Part shown: positions 1 to 10,349 of the stretch, in pieces
How the letters are laid out: every line of letters starts with the position of its first letter
Numbering within the stretch: the first letter of the stretch is position 1
Assembly: GCA_947454735.1 (NCBI GenBank)
Contig: CANGLK010000001.1
Location: forward strand, 37,470 to 101,469
Direction of reading: 5' to 3'
From: Candidatus Nanopelagicaceae bacterium
GTDB lineage: Bacteria; Actinomycetota; Actinomycetes; Nanopelagicales; Nanopelagicaceae
Length of the DNA: 64,000 nucleotides
Made by a program: the position numbers and the translations under genes
Notes under the pieces: generated by a model
Told to the model about the DNA's origin: nothing
Databases searched by the model: none
The model's input: the letters and a program-made list of their open reading frames with translations, nothing else

Positions 1-3000
1 CAACAACACCCGCAGATCCTTGTCGTCCAACTCCAGATGTACTAGATCCGTTGTAAGCGACAGATCCACCCCAGCCATTGTTTGCAGTTGTTGTTCCAGT
101 AATTGCTGACCAGGTCGTATAAGAATTGTTATAGCCGCCTCGCCCGTATTCGATTGAAGCGATTGAATCGACATAACCAGAACCAGGGCTTCCTTGGCTT
201 CCATTCCCACATGTACCAAGTACAGCGGCACCACGCGCGCCGCCACCTGCGCCACCCCAACCCCATGTGCCGAGGCCACCGTTATATCCAGAGGAAACTG
301 TTCCGCCTGCAGCACCGTTATCGGTACAGACACCCGCAATTCCACCGCCACCGCCACCGGTTGCAATAGATGCATCTCCTGCTCCAGAGCCTGCACCTAC
401 ATACCCAAAACTTCCACCGCCTCCACCACCCATCGCAGTGAGAGTTGATTGAGATGAAATTACAACAACCGAGGATCCTCCATTACGTATCGATGCATCA
501 TTTGCAATCGAAGATGCATAAATACCACCGGTTCCGACCTTTACGGAGACTGTGGTCCCAGGAAGATAAGTCTGATTGCCACTGAAATTAACTCCACCGC
601 CGCCACCTGCACCACCCGGACTACTGGTGTCAGAGACAGATTTTCCAGCACCACCTCCGCCACCAACGACAATCGTCGTCGCCGACGAAAGGTTTGATGG
701 AACTTTCCATCCGCCAGTCTGTGTGATGTAAGTCCGCGGAAAAGTTAAAGTCGTATAAGGGCCAGAGGTAGTTGTGACCTTGACATCTGTAAATGAATTT
801 GTACCGGCAAGAACCAAATCCGAACGCGATGGCCCAGATTGGGCAAGATTGGGAACATTAAATGTGCTCGTTCCTGTTCCGCGATTAAAATCCCAATAGA
901 ACTGCAGCTGTGGACTTGTTGCATCGTTCGAGTGAATATCGGCAAGGATTTGAGAGGCAGTACGCGCCACTTTCCAGATTTTTTCTTCATCTATCTGCCC
1001 ATACATTCGCTCATATGTGTCCAAGCGAGTTCCGATATAGGTCCATTGATTGTTTTGATCATAAAGAACATCGGCTGCGGAATAAGTGACAGTACCCGAG
1101 CGATATGGATTGCCGGACTTTGTCCAGGCCCACTGCCCATCCACATAGAGATCGAAGGAGTCTGCAGTGTTGGCTATCCCTCGCTTCACAACTGTGTAGT
1201 TATGCCACTCATTAATCGGAGCTTTGATTCCAGTATCTATATATTCCCATGCCGAACTTGAGCCATACATGGCATACCAGATCGTGCCATTGTGAACGCT
1301 AAGCAAGAGGGTATTTTCTCGCGCAAAGAATCCACACCAAACGCCGTTGATGACGGCACAGGTGCTGGCAGGTTTCACCCAAGCTCCGACTGTGAATGTG
1401 TCATTCATTCTCTCGCCATAGCCATACTGGGTGTACATATATTGATTGCCATCAAATGTGGCCGCGGTATCAGTCTCTGCATTCTGACTATCTGTTTCAA
1501 GTGATAAGCCATAAATCTTTGCGAGATAGATCTCCATAGAGCGAATCTCGCCAGCTGAAAGAACGCGGTTGAATGCAATGAGGTCTAAGAACTGCCAACT
1601 AGATTCTTCATTCGCGTATGCATTGATTCCAAGCCCTGTCGGCCCAGTTGTTGAGTTATAAATTTGGGAGGCGTTAACGTTGTATGAAACATCTCGCCCA
1701 TTAGCCCGATACATCTTTACTTGATCGGTTGAAAGGAGCCACTTGTAATCCGCGCTGACCTGCGGAGTCATCCAATCATTTACGTGGTAAGCGGCTTTAT
1801 ACCTATCCGATGCATAATGACCAGATAGCCAGTTGTTGCTGGCCGTTATGATGCGTCGCTGAGTTCCGCCAGTTGCATAACGTGCGATATGGAAAATCGT
1901 ATACGTCGGAATATTGGTTGAGACAAAGGTTGCCTTAGCTCCCGTATCACCGGCAGCAGAAAGGTTTGTCTTGGTGGAGCCAGTGGCATTAACGCCATCG
2001 GTCGTTCCAGTAGTCGTGATACTCGGTGAACCAGTGACTGCGCCGGCTGTATAGGTTCCCGATGAATCGACCCAACCTTTTCGATTTGAATCTAAAACTT
2101 GAAGTTCATTTGGAGTCCAACGACCTGCAACAGAAGCAGCAAGTGCGGATGGGAATGAATCTGCCGCATTGGTTGCATAACGGATGAGGATTACACCTGA
2201 TCCACCTTTGCCACCTGAAACTCTGTACCCAGTACCGACTGCTGTACCTCCGCCGCCGCCGCCGCCGGATGCAGCTACTCCATTACTTCCAGGTGAATTC
2301 ACTCCGCCCGAAGATTCGGTCGCACCCGCTCCACCGCCATCTGATGCCGTTCCGCCGCTCATTGCCGAGGCTGATGAGTTTGTGAAAATTCCACCACCGC
2401 CGCCACCAGCGTATGTATTTTGTGTTCCATAAAAATAGTTGGAGACGCCACGTTTACCGGCACCGCCAACTGTGTTTACTGCAGTTGATGCAGTGCCACC
2501 CAAGCCACCGGCAAATGCACCCGATTGCGGCGTAGCAACGGTTCCTGGTGTTTGGCTAGGTCCGGAATTTCCTGTTGCACCTCCAAGTGCATAGAAAACG
2601 TTTCCCGAGGATGTCACAACAGTTGTCGAATCCCCTGCAAAAGCCTTAGAGATGAAATTCCACGAAGTTCCTGCGCCTCCGTAACCAGCCTTTACTCGCA
2701 GTGATGTGTTTGGGGTGACCGGTACAGCCGATCGCGATAATGCCGCGCCGCCATTTCCACCTACGCCGCCATCGCCGGCTCCACCGCCACCGCCGCCGAC
2801 TAAGAAGAGATCTACGACAGAAACTGTTGCGGGCACAGACCAGGTGCAATCACCCGTGTTTGTAATTTTTACAACTGTATAGATATCGACTACTTGCGCG
2901 TCGGTTGCGCAATTACTAACCGCGTCATAATTAAAGACATAGGTGATAGCACCCGCTCCGTTTGGGGTGGTGCTTTGATTGGATACTGCTGATTGCGCAT

Positions 3001-3835
3001 TCGAAGCTACAAAATTCGCTCCCGGAGATCCACCAAATCCTTGACATTCGCTTCCAGTCGTTGGCTGAGGGCTCGCGCCTCCCACTCCACCGTTCCAACC
3101 GCCGCCGCCTCCGCCGCCGCCTCCGCCGTCAGCGTTACCGCAACCACCACCGTATGTTCCAGCCCCGCCAAGAGCTAAGGTTGTGTAGTTGTAGGGAGTT
3201 GCCGCCGGTTGTGCCCCTGGACCAGATCCTCCGGCACCGCCGCCTGCCCCTGCAGCAATAAGTGCAACATCTTCATTAATGGCAACCATTGAACCGGCAC
3301 CGCCACCTCCACCGCTACCGGATGTTCCGGTACTTCCAGCGTTTCCACCTTTTCCTCCACTGATAGTGATAAGACTCGAGTAGACCCCATTAAATTTAAA
3401 TGCTGGTGTTAGTGAATTATTTGTCTGCGTTTCAATGGATGTCTGTCCTGCTATTCCGCCACCGCTGTTTTGAGCATCATTTGCACCGTTACCACCTGCG
3501 GAACCTGGAAAGAAGGTAATTCGATCACCGGGAGAAACGCTAAAAGTTCCACTTGCGAAACCGACATTTGAACCCGCCAATCCAAGGCTGCTGGCATCTT
3601 TTCCTCCACTACCACCTGCGCCACCACGAGCGGTTAACGTTACGGAAGAGACGCCTGCTGGAACCACAACGTCAGAACCGCGTGTGGCACTTGTATATGT
3701 AACTTCGACCGCCTCAGCCTTTTGAGAAAGCGCCTTGGGAATAAGAACTGGCGCTGCAATGCTTTGCACCAATGTGAGGGCGAGAATTGTGACGAGGGAT
3801 CTGGCGATACGCCGAGAGTTCAGCACGCGCGACAT
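1..3835 (-). CDS. Giant glycine-rich secreted surface protein with LamG/concanavalin-like modules; C-terminus runs off the left edge
   Basis: Not in ORF track because it has no stop in the window. Translation from ATG (complement 3833-3835) gives MSRVLNSRRIARSLVTILALTLVQSIAAPVLIPKALSQKAEAVEVTYTSATRGSDVVVPAG... with a signal peptide, many GGGGGGG tracts and LamG-like text (FTVGAWVKPASTCAVINGVWCGFFARENTLLLSV...YVDGQWAWTKSGNPYRSG). Frame spot-checked at about 707, 1124 and 2195 and found consistent. Confidence 0.85.
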   Translation of the reverse strand, partial: MSRVLNSRRIARSLVTILALTLVQSIAAPVLIPKALSQKAEAVEVTYTSATRGSDVVVPAGVSSVTLTARGGAGGSGGKDASSLGLAGSNVGFASGTFSVSPGDRITFFPGSAGGNGANDAQNSGGGIAGQTSIETQTNNSLTPAFKFNGVYSSLITISGGKGGNAGSTGTSGSGGGGGAGSMVAINEDVALIAAGAGGGAGGSGPGAQPAATPYNYTTLALGGAGTYGGGCGNADGGGGGGGGGGWNGGVGGASPQPTTGSECQGFGGSPGANFVASNAQSAVSNQSTTPNGAGAITYVFNYDAVSNCATDAQVVDIYTVVKITNTGDCTWSVPATVSVVDLFLVGGGGGGAGDGGVGGNGGAALSRSAVPVTPNTSLRVKAGYGGAGTSWNFISKAFAGDSTTVVTSSGNVFYALGGATGNSGPSQTPGTVATPQSGAFAGGLGGTASTAVNTVGGAGKRGVSNYFYGTQNTYAGGGGGGIFTNSSASAMSGGTASDGGGAGATESSGGVNSPGSNGVAASGGGGGGGTAVGTGYRVSGGKGGSGVILIRYATNAADSFPSALAASVAGRWTPNELQVLDSNRKGWVDSSGTYTAGAVTGSPSITTTGTTDGVNATGSTKTNLSAAGDTGAKATFVSTNIPTYTIFHIARYATGGTQRRIITASNNWLSGHYASDRYKAAYHVNDWMTPQVSADYKWLLSTDQVKMYRANGRDVSYNVNASQIYNSTTGPTGLGINAYANEESSWQFLDLIAFNRVLSAGEIRSMEIYLAKIYGLSLETDSQNAETDTAATFDGNQYMYTQYGYGERMNDTFTVGAWVKPASTCAVINGVWCGFFARENTLLLSVHNGTIWYAMYGSSSAWEYIDTGIKAPINEWHNYTVVKRGIANTADSFDLYVDGQWAWTKSGNPYRSGTVTYSAADVLYDQNNQWTYIGTRLDTYERMYGQIDEEKIWKVARTASQILADIHSNDATSPQLQFYWDFNRGTGTSTFNVPNLAQSGPSRSDLVLAGTNSFTDVKVTTTSGPYTTLTFPRTYITQTGGWKVPSNLSSATTIVVGGGGGAGKSVSDTSSPGGAGGGGGVNFSGNQTYLPGTTVSVKVGTGGIYASSIANDASIRNGGSSVVVISSQSTLTAMGGGGGGSFGYVGAGSGAGDASIATGGGGGGIAGVCTDNGAAGGTVSSGYNGGLGTWGWGGAGGGARGAAVLGTCGNGSQGSPGSGYVDSIASIEYGRGGYNNSYTTWSAITGTTTANNGWGGSVAYNGSSTSGVGRQGSAGVV

Positions 3836-3942
3836 CTGCACACTTAACTCCCTCGCCTTTGATATTAGGCTCGCATTCTAGGAGATGGGGTGACCCCAGC
3901 CAAGCCAAAGGCAGTCACTTGAGAAGGCCTGAAAAGCAGCGA

Positions 3943-6900
3943 TTAAGGCGCCATTGTCAGCGGCAGCTCTGAAACGGCTATTCCATTGGGCGTAATGACC
4001 ATTACCTTGCCGGTCGTAGCACCCACTGGAACTGTGACTGTGATCTGAGAGTTGCCACCGTTGATCGTGAAGCCGCTCGCCACAACATTGCGCCAGAATT
4101 TCACGGTGATCGATGCAATATCAGCTTGATTGAAGCCGGCGCCGTTGATGAGAATCTGCGTGGTGCCGGCCGTTGCGGTGTAGGTAGAGAGAGATGTGAT
4201 CGTTGGAGCTACATTGGCATCGACAGTAATTGAGGTGGCGCCACCTAAAGCAACGGTACTTCCACCAGATGGCGCAGGCGCCGGTTGGTTAGCTACAAAG
4301 AGCAGGAAGTAAAGGGTCGAGTTTGCTGTAGCCGTCTCGTAATTTCGATCTTGAGCTTTTGTGGCATAAAGCTGACAGGTGCCAACAGTTGTAGAGGTAA
4401 CCGTGTCGCCCGAAATCGTGCAACCAGATGCTGTTCCTGCTGTAACTGTTTCGGTGAGTGCACCTGTTCCGGAACCACCAAAGATCATGACTTTATAAGG
4501 AACTCCGAAAGTTGCACCGTACTGCGCGATAACTAGAGGTTGCTGCTGTGCGCGATTGATGAGCAGCGTACCGTCAGTGTAGATAACACCTTGATAATCA
4601 GAAAGCGAACCTGATGTTAAAGCAAGTGCAGATGCTTGGACCGTGTAGGTGCCTGCATCTGTTGGCGGCGTCGAGTATGTAACGATGCCAACTTGTGATT
4701 CGGAGAATGCACGAATAGGACGCATATAATTCTTTCCGCTTTCACTCTTTACCGTTGCACCGATACCCCAGCTAGAAGTGACAAGAGAACCGATGTAGCC
4801 GGTATCTGATGCCTGGAAAGAACCCCAATATCCCCACTTTGCAAGGTCATTTACTAATCCAAGCATTGTTCTCACACTGCTATCGGCCATTAAAGCTAAC
4901 TCGGTGTTGTTAGGTACATACCAATTTGTAAATCCACCGCCGCGGTATGCACGTGCGTTATAGATAGCGCCACCAGTACAAACATTTAACCTGGTGTCGT
5001 AGGTGTTGGAATATCCATATCCGAGACCGTTCCAAAATCCAGTAAATGTTGTTCCATCGATTGAAGGTGTTGCCTCGCACCACTTGGTTACGTTGCTTGC
5101 TTGGTTATCCGCTCCCCCAGACCAATTCGCGGGTGCCGCCTCTAAATAGCGTCCCCATGATTGCTGTGTGGCTGCGACATAGAAAACTTTTCCGCCACCA
5201 GGTCCGGTATCGCCAACAACACAGGTTCCACCTTGTGCGCAAGTAGCTCCGGATGCGCCGAGACCTACATAGTTAATTGTGACCGGACTTGCTCCCACTG
5301 AATTGGAAAGCGCAAGTCCTGTGACGGTAACTGTCGGCGAGACTGCAGCGGGATATCCAGTGTAGGTAAGTGGAGTGATTGCATTAACAGAGACCGTAAG
5401 GGTGTCTGCCTTACTGAGAGAGACGTTTACAGAAGTCGAAGTGGCAGATTCGTAATTGTTGCCTCGGGCTATGCGCGCAGTAAAGGAACATATTCCCGAA
5501 GATTTTATCGCCTGCAGATTTGCAGTGGAAACGGTACAAGAATCAGTACTGGTTGTTACATAGGTAACGCTTCCATCTCCCGAACCCGCACTAGGAGTTG
5601 AACTCAAAGCGCCAGTTGCTCCAAATTTAAGCGGTGAAGGTGAAACAGATGCAGAGATAGTTCGCGTCGCTCTATTAACAGTTAACGTGGAAGTTTCGTA
5701 GATGACCGCGGTATATGAATCTGAGTTAGTGATCACAGCCGAAGGGGCAATCAAATAACTGCCAGCATTACTTGGCTTTGTCGCAGATGGACCGTAAGAC
5801 GTCGATGAATTCTCTGTTCCCGAGTAAGTCCATGAGATTGAAGTGACGGTGTCACTATTTTGAAGACCTGAGATTGTGTATCCAGGTGTATAACTCAAAA
5901 CATTTCCGGTGTAAGTATCGCTCCGAGCGAGTGAAGTAACAGTGATCGTGTCAGCCTTACTCACCACGATTGCAATGCCATATTGAGTAGTTGCACCCTT
6001 TGTATCAGTGGCGGTCATCGTCTCGTAATAAGTACCGGGGCCAAGCGTTTTAGCCAGAGTCAGCGTTGCCTGATTAGCGGTTGCGCCGTTCCATGTAATA
6101 CCCGACCTGTTATTTGGGGTGAAGGTAAAGGTTTTATTGCCGGTTCCGGTTCCCGCAACAGCAGTGAAAGTATCAACGTGTGTTGCACCATATTTCTGAG
6201 CCGTATAACTTCCCGAAATTCCAATCCTCGGATTGATTGTTATATAGACCGCAGAGCTCGTATCAACTATCGAAAGTCCAACGGTATCTGAGTCGGTTAC
6301 AATCACTCGATACTGGTAACGATTTCCACTTGTTGTCGTCTCGAGTATTGGAGTTGAGTAAGTCTGAGTCGTAAATCCAGATCCTGTCGAAATGTTGACC
6401 CACGTTGTTCCCGTATCACTCGATGATTGCCAACGATAGCTACGTGTCAACGGTGAGATCGGATCGGCAGAGACCGTAATGGTGTCGATTAACCCAGCAG
6501 TTGTTGTGTCAGATGTTGGCTGAGTAAATATTGGCTTGCTTGCCGTGATCCATCGGACCACAACAACACCTGATCCACCGAATCCACCTATCGCTCCCGA
6601 TGTAGATCCGCCACCGCCGCCACCGCCAGTATTTGCTCCACCAAATTTTCCTGCCTGAGAGTTTGTAATTCCGCCTGCGCCACCGCCGCCATTTCCGCCT
6701 GCACCGCCGCCGGTAGAGGCCGCCCATCCGCCACCGCCACCGCCACCGCCAAAAGTTTGAGAAGGTGTCGTTACATCGGATGAAATACCAGCACCGCCTG
6801 CCGTGCCCGAAGAGGTGTTGCTTGGCGCACCTGCTCCACCTGCGCCACTTGTGCCGCTTGCCGTTGTTATCGCCGTTCCACCTGCCTGGCTTGTCGAGTA

Positions 6901-9183
6901 ATTACCCCCAGGATTTCCACCTTGCACAGTCGTAGTAGCAAATTTGGAATTTCCACCAACTGTAGCCGCACCGCCGGTCGAACTAGCGCCAACTCCACCG
7001 ACGCCCACTATGACTGCTTGAACTCCACTTAAAACTAGTCGGCCTTGTGTTAAGACGCCACCTCCGGATCCGCCGCCTCCCGAGTTATACCCACCACCGC
7101 CTCCGCCACCAACTATTAGGGCCGAGAGCGAGTTAACCGTGGAAGGAATTCTCCAACCCCCATTTGCCGTGATGTAAGTGCGGTAAAAGGTGCGAGTTGC
7201 ATATGGATCAATGTTTGAAAGTGATGAAACCACATCAGCATCCCAGATTGTTGAATCAGTAATAGTCAGGTCGCTTGCTATACCGGCTCCTGGTACTTGG
7301 TTGTATGTTGTCGTACCGGTTCCTTCATTAAAATTCCAATAATTTAGGAGCCCTGCTGTTGAGGTTTCGTTGGAATTCATATCTGCCGATACGCTTGCCG
7401 AACGGTCTGTATTCCAAATTCGAACTTCATCTAGAGAGCCCACGAGAGCTTGATAATTATTTGAACGCACTCCCAGATAAAGCGGGTTTGAGTTCGCTGC
7501 CTGAGTTGCTGGGCTGCAAGAAGAATCAATCGTGGAGCGAAGTTGACCATTAATATAGATTTTGACATTGACGCCGTTTCGAACCAGTGCAACGTGCGAC
7601 CATCTACCTGAAGTCACTTGTGTATCAGCCGGAAATTTTCCACCACCACCATCACAGTAGGCGCTTCCGCTGCCTATGTAATAGATAATCTTTCCGCTAT
7701 AAATCTGAATTAAATATGAGTTCTCAACGGCCGCAATAGTGCATGGCGCCGCTAAATCACATGTCGATGATGGCTTGACCCAAGCCTCTATAGTCATAGT
7801 TGAAACTGTGCCAGGAATAATTGTGGTGGAATTGGATGCACTTACATACTTAGTTCCGGTTGTAGTAAGTGCCGTATCAGTATCTCCCAATAAGTAGGGC
7901 GCCGTTACTGTGAGAGTTGCAGCTGAAGAATTTGAAGTTGAAACCAAGGTGCCGGCGGCATCCGTAACCACATATCGATATTGGTTCCCATTCATATCTC
8001 GCGTAAACGTTGGAGTTGTATAAGAATCCGCGTTTGAACTAGGAATATCTGTCCACGATCCACCTGGAACGAGTACCTGCCATTTCTTTGTGCGAGTAGC
8101 GCCAGAAATAGTTCCTAAAGTTGCTGCGGTGAATGTTGTCGTTGATCCGATAATTCCGGTTGCATTTGAAGGATTCGATGTAATTGAGATTACTGGGATG
8201 TACTTAATATAGACAACGCCATCACCACCCCGACCACCTGCTGTTCTTGCATTGGTTCCATTGATACCACCATCGTTACAGGCAGCTCCCGCTCCACCGC
8301 CGCCACCCAAGCCATTTGTGCCAGGCTGACCAAGGTCCGAACCAACGTTGACAGTGTGGCGCGCTCCTCTTCCACCACCACCTGCACCTCCTGCCAAACC
8401 GCCGAAGGTCGGATCACCGACGTTGTTGGTGCAAATACCACCGCCGCCACCGCCGGCGAAAGTGATAGAGGTTCCGGTGAATGAGGAGGTGACGCCATCG
8501 AATCCGATACCACCAAATCCTGTTGTATAGCCCGCAGTTTGGCTTGAGTTTGTTCCACCGTAGCTGTAACTGGTTCCGCCTGTAAGTGCGGTTCCGCTAG
8601 TGCCGCCAGAGCCACGAGCGGCATTGTTCGATGCAGATTGCCAACCAACTCCACCTGCACCACCACCTGCGCTATATGTTGTGCCATTGATAACAAATGA
8701 GGTTGTATTTCCAGAATAACTTCCGGTACCCGCAGTCCAAGAACCTCCCGCGCCACCAAGTCCAACAGTTGCAGTTCCGCTCACACCTCCTGCTACAGAG
8801 ACTCCCGTTGCTTGGCGAACTTCACCGCCACCGCCACCGCCACCGCCATCGGTTCCGCCACCGCCACCGCCACCAACTACAAGAATGTCGATCGCAGTTA
8901 CTCCGGTTGGGACAGTCCAAGTAGTTCCGGTGTTGAATTTCATCAGGCAGAAAGTATTCACTTCAAAAGTTGCAGTCACATAAGTAGTTTCGCCGACTGC
9001 TGATGCACATGTTCCACTTGACGTTGAAGAACCGACATTTCCCGCCGCTGCGTAGGCGGTAGGGAATTGCGAAGGCAGCGCTACCTGCAAGAGAGCAAGA
9101 GTGAGGATTGTTGCGAGAGAACGAGATATACGCTTGCGGGATAGATGGCCCGCGACAGATACTTTCATTCTCTTAAAACTCAT
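3943..9183 (-). CDS. Giant glycine-rich secreted surface protein (1746 aa): signal peptide, Gly-rich blocks, LamG domain, MBG-like repeats, DUF1566-like module, C-terminal IPT/TIG-like domain
   Basis: ORF track; signal peptide RSLATILTLALLQVALPSQFPTAYAAA; TIEAWVKPSS...LDEVRIWNTDRS (LamG); GDTGPGGGKVFYVA...MRPIRAFS (DUF1566-like); APTITSLSTYTATAGTTQILINGAGF (IPT/TIG). Confidence 0.9.
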   Translation of the reverse strand: MSFKRMKVSVAGHLSRKRISRSLATILTLALLQVALPSQFPTAYAAAGNVGSSTSSGTCASAVGETTYVTATFEVNTFCLMKFNTGTTWTVPTGVTAIDILVVGGGGGGGTDGGGGGGGGEVRQATGVSVAGGVSGTATVGLGGAGGSWTAGTGSYSGNTTSFVINGTTYSAGGGAGGVGWQSASNNAARGSGGTSGTALTGGTSYSYGGTNSSQTAGYTTGFGGIGFDGVTSSFTGTSITFAGGGGGGICTNNVGDPTFGGLAGGAGGGGRGARHTVNVGSDLGQPGTNGLGGGGGAGAACNDGGINGTNARTAGGRGGDGVVYIKYIPVISITSNPSNATGIIGSTTTFTAATLGTISGATRTKKWQVLVPGGSWTDIPSSNADSYTTPTFTRDMNGNQYRYVVTDAAGTLVSTSNSSAATLTVTAPYLLGDTDTALTTTGTKYVSASNSTTIIPGTVSTMTIEAWVKPSSTCDLAAPCTIAAVENSYLIQIYSGKIIYYIGSGSAYCDGGGGKFPADTQVTSGRWSHVALVRNGVNVKIYINGQLRSTIDSSCSPATQAANSNPLYLGVRSNNYQALVGSLDEVRIWNTDRSASVSADMNSNETSTAGLLNYWNFNEGTGTTTYNQVPGAGIASDLTITDSTIWDADVVSSLSNIDPYATRTFYRTYITANGGWRIPSTVNSLSALIVGGGGGGGYNSGGGGSGGGVLTQGRLVLSGVQAVIVGVGGVGASSTGGAATVGGNSKFATTTVQGGNPGGNYSTSQAGGTAITTASGTSGAGGAGAPSNTSSGTAGGAGISSDVTTPSQTFGGGGGGGGWAASTGGGAGGNGGGGAGGITNSQAGKFGGANTGGGGGGGSTSGAIGGFGGSGVVVVRWITASKPIFTQPTSDTTTAGLIDTITVSADPISPLTRSYRWQSSSDTGTTWVNISTGSGFTTQTYSTPILETTTSGNRYQYRVIVTDSDTVGLSIVDTSSAVYITINPRIGISGSYTAQKYGATHVDTFTAVAGTGTGNKTFTFTPNNRSGITWNGATANQATLTLAKTLGPGTYYETMTATDTKGATTQYGIAIVVSKADTITVTSLARSDTYTGNVLSYTPGYTISGLQNSDTVTSISWTYSGTENSSTSYGPSATKPSNAGSYLIAPSAVITNSDSYTAVIYETSTLTVNRATRTISASVSPSPLKFGATGALSSTPSAGSGDGSVTYVTTSTDSCTVSTANLQAIKSSGICSFTARIARGNNYESATSTSVNVSLSKADTLTVSVNAITPLTYTGYPAAVSPTVTVTGLALSNSVGASPVTINYVGLGASGATCAQGGTCVVGDTGPGGGKVFYVAATQQSWGRYLEAAPANWSGGADNQASNVTKWCEATPSIDGTTFTGFWNGLGYGYSNTYDTRLNVCTGGAIYNARAYRGGGFTNWYVPNNTELALMADSSVRTMLGLVNDLAKWGYWGSFQASDTGYIGSLVTSSWGIGATVKSESGKNYMRPIRAFSESQVGIVTYSTPPTDAGTYTVQASALALTSGSLSDYQGVIYTDGTLLINRAQQQPLVIAQYGATFGVPYKVMIFGGSGTGALTETVTAGTASGCTISGDTVTSTTVGTCQLYATKAQDRNYETATANSTLYFLLFVANQPAPAPSGGSTVALGGATSITVDANVAPTITSLSTYTATAGTTQILINGAGFNQADIASITVKFWRNVVASGFTINGGNSQITVTVPVGATTGKVMVITPNGIAVSELPLTMAP

Positions 9184-9227
9184 GATGGTGCAATTTTAGG
9201 CGGTTGTTCTAGCTAAGGGAAGTTTCA

Positions 9228-10349
9228 CTACTTCGCAGATTCGGTGGCTGCTAACTGGCCACAGGCGCCATCGATTTCACGGCCACGAGTATCGCGGACG
9301 GTGACAGGGACTCCATATGACTCTAGAACGCGGACGAATTCGGCCTCATCCTCACGGCGCGATGCGGTCCACTTCGATCCAGGAGTTGGATTCAGTGGAA
9401 TCAAGTTCACATGCGCTGCACGATTTTTGAGCATTCTACCCAAGAGATCTGCGCGCCAAGCCTGATCGTTGATGTCGCGGATTAGCGCATACTCGATTGA
9501 GTAACGGCGTCCGGTCTTCTTCTCATAAGCATCTGCTGCAGCGAGAATTTCGCGCACCGGGAAACGATTATTGATTGGAACTAGAGAATCACGGAGCTCG
9601 TCATCTGGTGTGTGGAGTGAGATTGCAAGGGTGCAGTTGATTCCCTCTTCCATCAACTTTTCTACGCCGTTGACTAAGCCAACAGTCGAAACAGTGACAG
9701 AGCGAGCCGAGATTCCAAGCCCATCTGGGTTGGCATCAACGATGTTATGAAGGGTGCGGATCACTGCGTTGTAGTTAGCAAGTGGCTCACCCATGCCCAT
9801 GAAGACAATATTTGAAAGTCGTGTTGGCCCGCCAGGAAGTTCACCGTTGGCACATGCGCGAGCCGCAGCAACAATTTGATCGGTAATCTCGGCAGCAGTC
9901 AGGTTTCGCTTGAGGCCACCTTGCCCGGTTGCACAGAATGGACAGTTCATTCCACATCCTGCTTGTGAAGAGATACAGACCGTTACGCGATCTGAGTAAC
10001 GCATCAAAACTGATTCGACGAGAGTGCCATCATGTAACTTCCACAAATCTTTACGAGTCATTCCACCATCAGTCGTGCGGGTCGTGACAATCTCCATAAG
10101 TTTTGGAGTAAGCGCATCAGCAATTGCTTGGCGTTGATCTGCAGGAATATCGGTCCATGTTGATGGATCGTTATTGAGATGTGAGAAGTAGTGTGTTGCA
10201 ACCTGGGCTGCACGGAAAGGCTGCAGGCCTAGCTCTTTAGCGAAGTTCTTACGATCTTCCGGCGAGAAATCAGCAAGATGCTTTGGTGCCTTCTTCTTCT
10301 GAACCGGTTCATCAAAGATTAATTTAAGTTCTTCATTGGTGCGGCTCAT
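9228..10349 (-). CDS. rlmN: 23S rRNA (adenine(2503)-C(2))-methyltransferase RlmN, radical SAM
   Basis: [34 protein letters not shown] and [10 protein letters not shown] motifs. The ATG at 10349 overlaps the cdsA stop (4 nt), so I prefer it to the track start at 10397. Confidence 0.95.
   Translation of the reverse strand: MSRTNEELKLIFDEPVQKKKAPKHLADFSPEDRKNFAKELGLQPFRAAQVATHYFSHLNNDPSTWTDIPADQRQAIADALTPKLMEIVTTRTTDGGMTRKDLWKLHDGTLVESVLMRYSDRVTVCISSQAGCGMNCPFCATGQGGLKRNLTAAEITDQIVAAARACANGELPGGPTRLSNIVFMGMGEPLANYNAVIRTLHNIVDANPDGLGISARSVTVSTVGLVNGVEKLMEEGINCTLAISLHTPDDELRDSLVPINNRFPVREILAAADAYEKKTGRRYSIEYALIRDINDQAWRADLLGRMLKNRAAHVNLIPLNPTPGSKWTASRREDEAEFVRVLESYGVPVTVRDTRGREIDGACGQLAATESAK

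Noticed and set aside
103-3390. Multiple short ORFs in the left 3.8 kb (Pro-rich + strand, Arg-rich - strand)
   Set aside because: They are out-of-frame or antisense readings of one GC-biased glycine-rich gene whose frame is open off the left edge.
3889-3901. Palindrome TGGGGTGACCCCA as terminator of the 1746-aa gene
   Set aside because: No U-tract on the relevant strand; could be chance or a protein site.
8190-8765. 191-aa minus-strand ORF overlapping the 1746-aa gene
   Set aside because: Alternative frame of a poly-Gly coding region; no domain logic.
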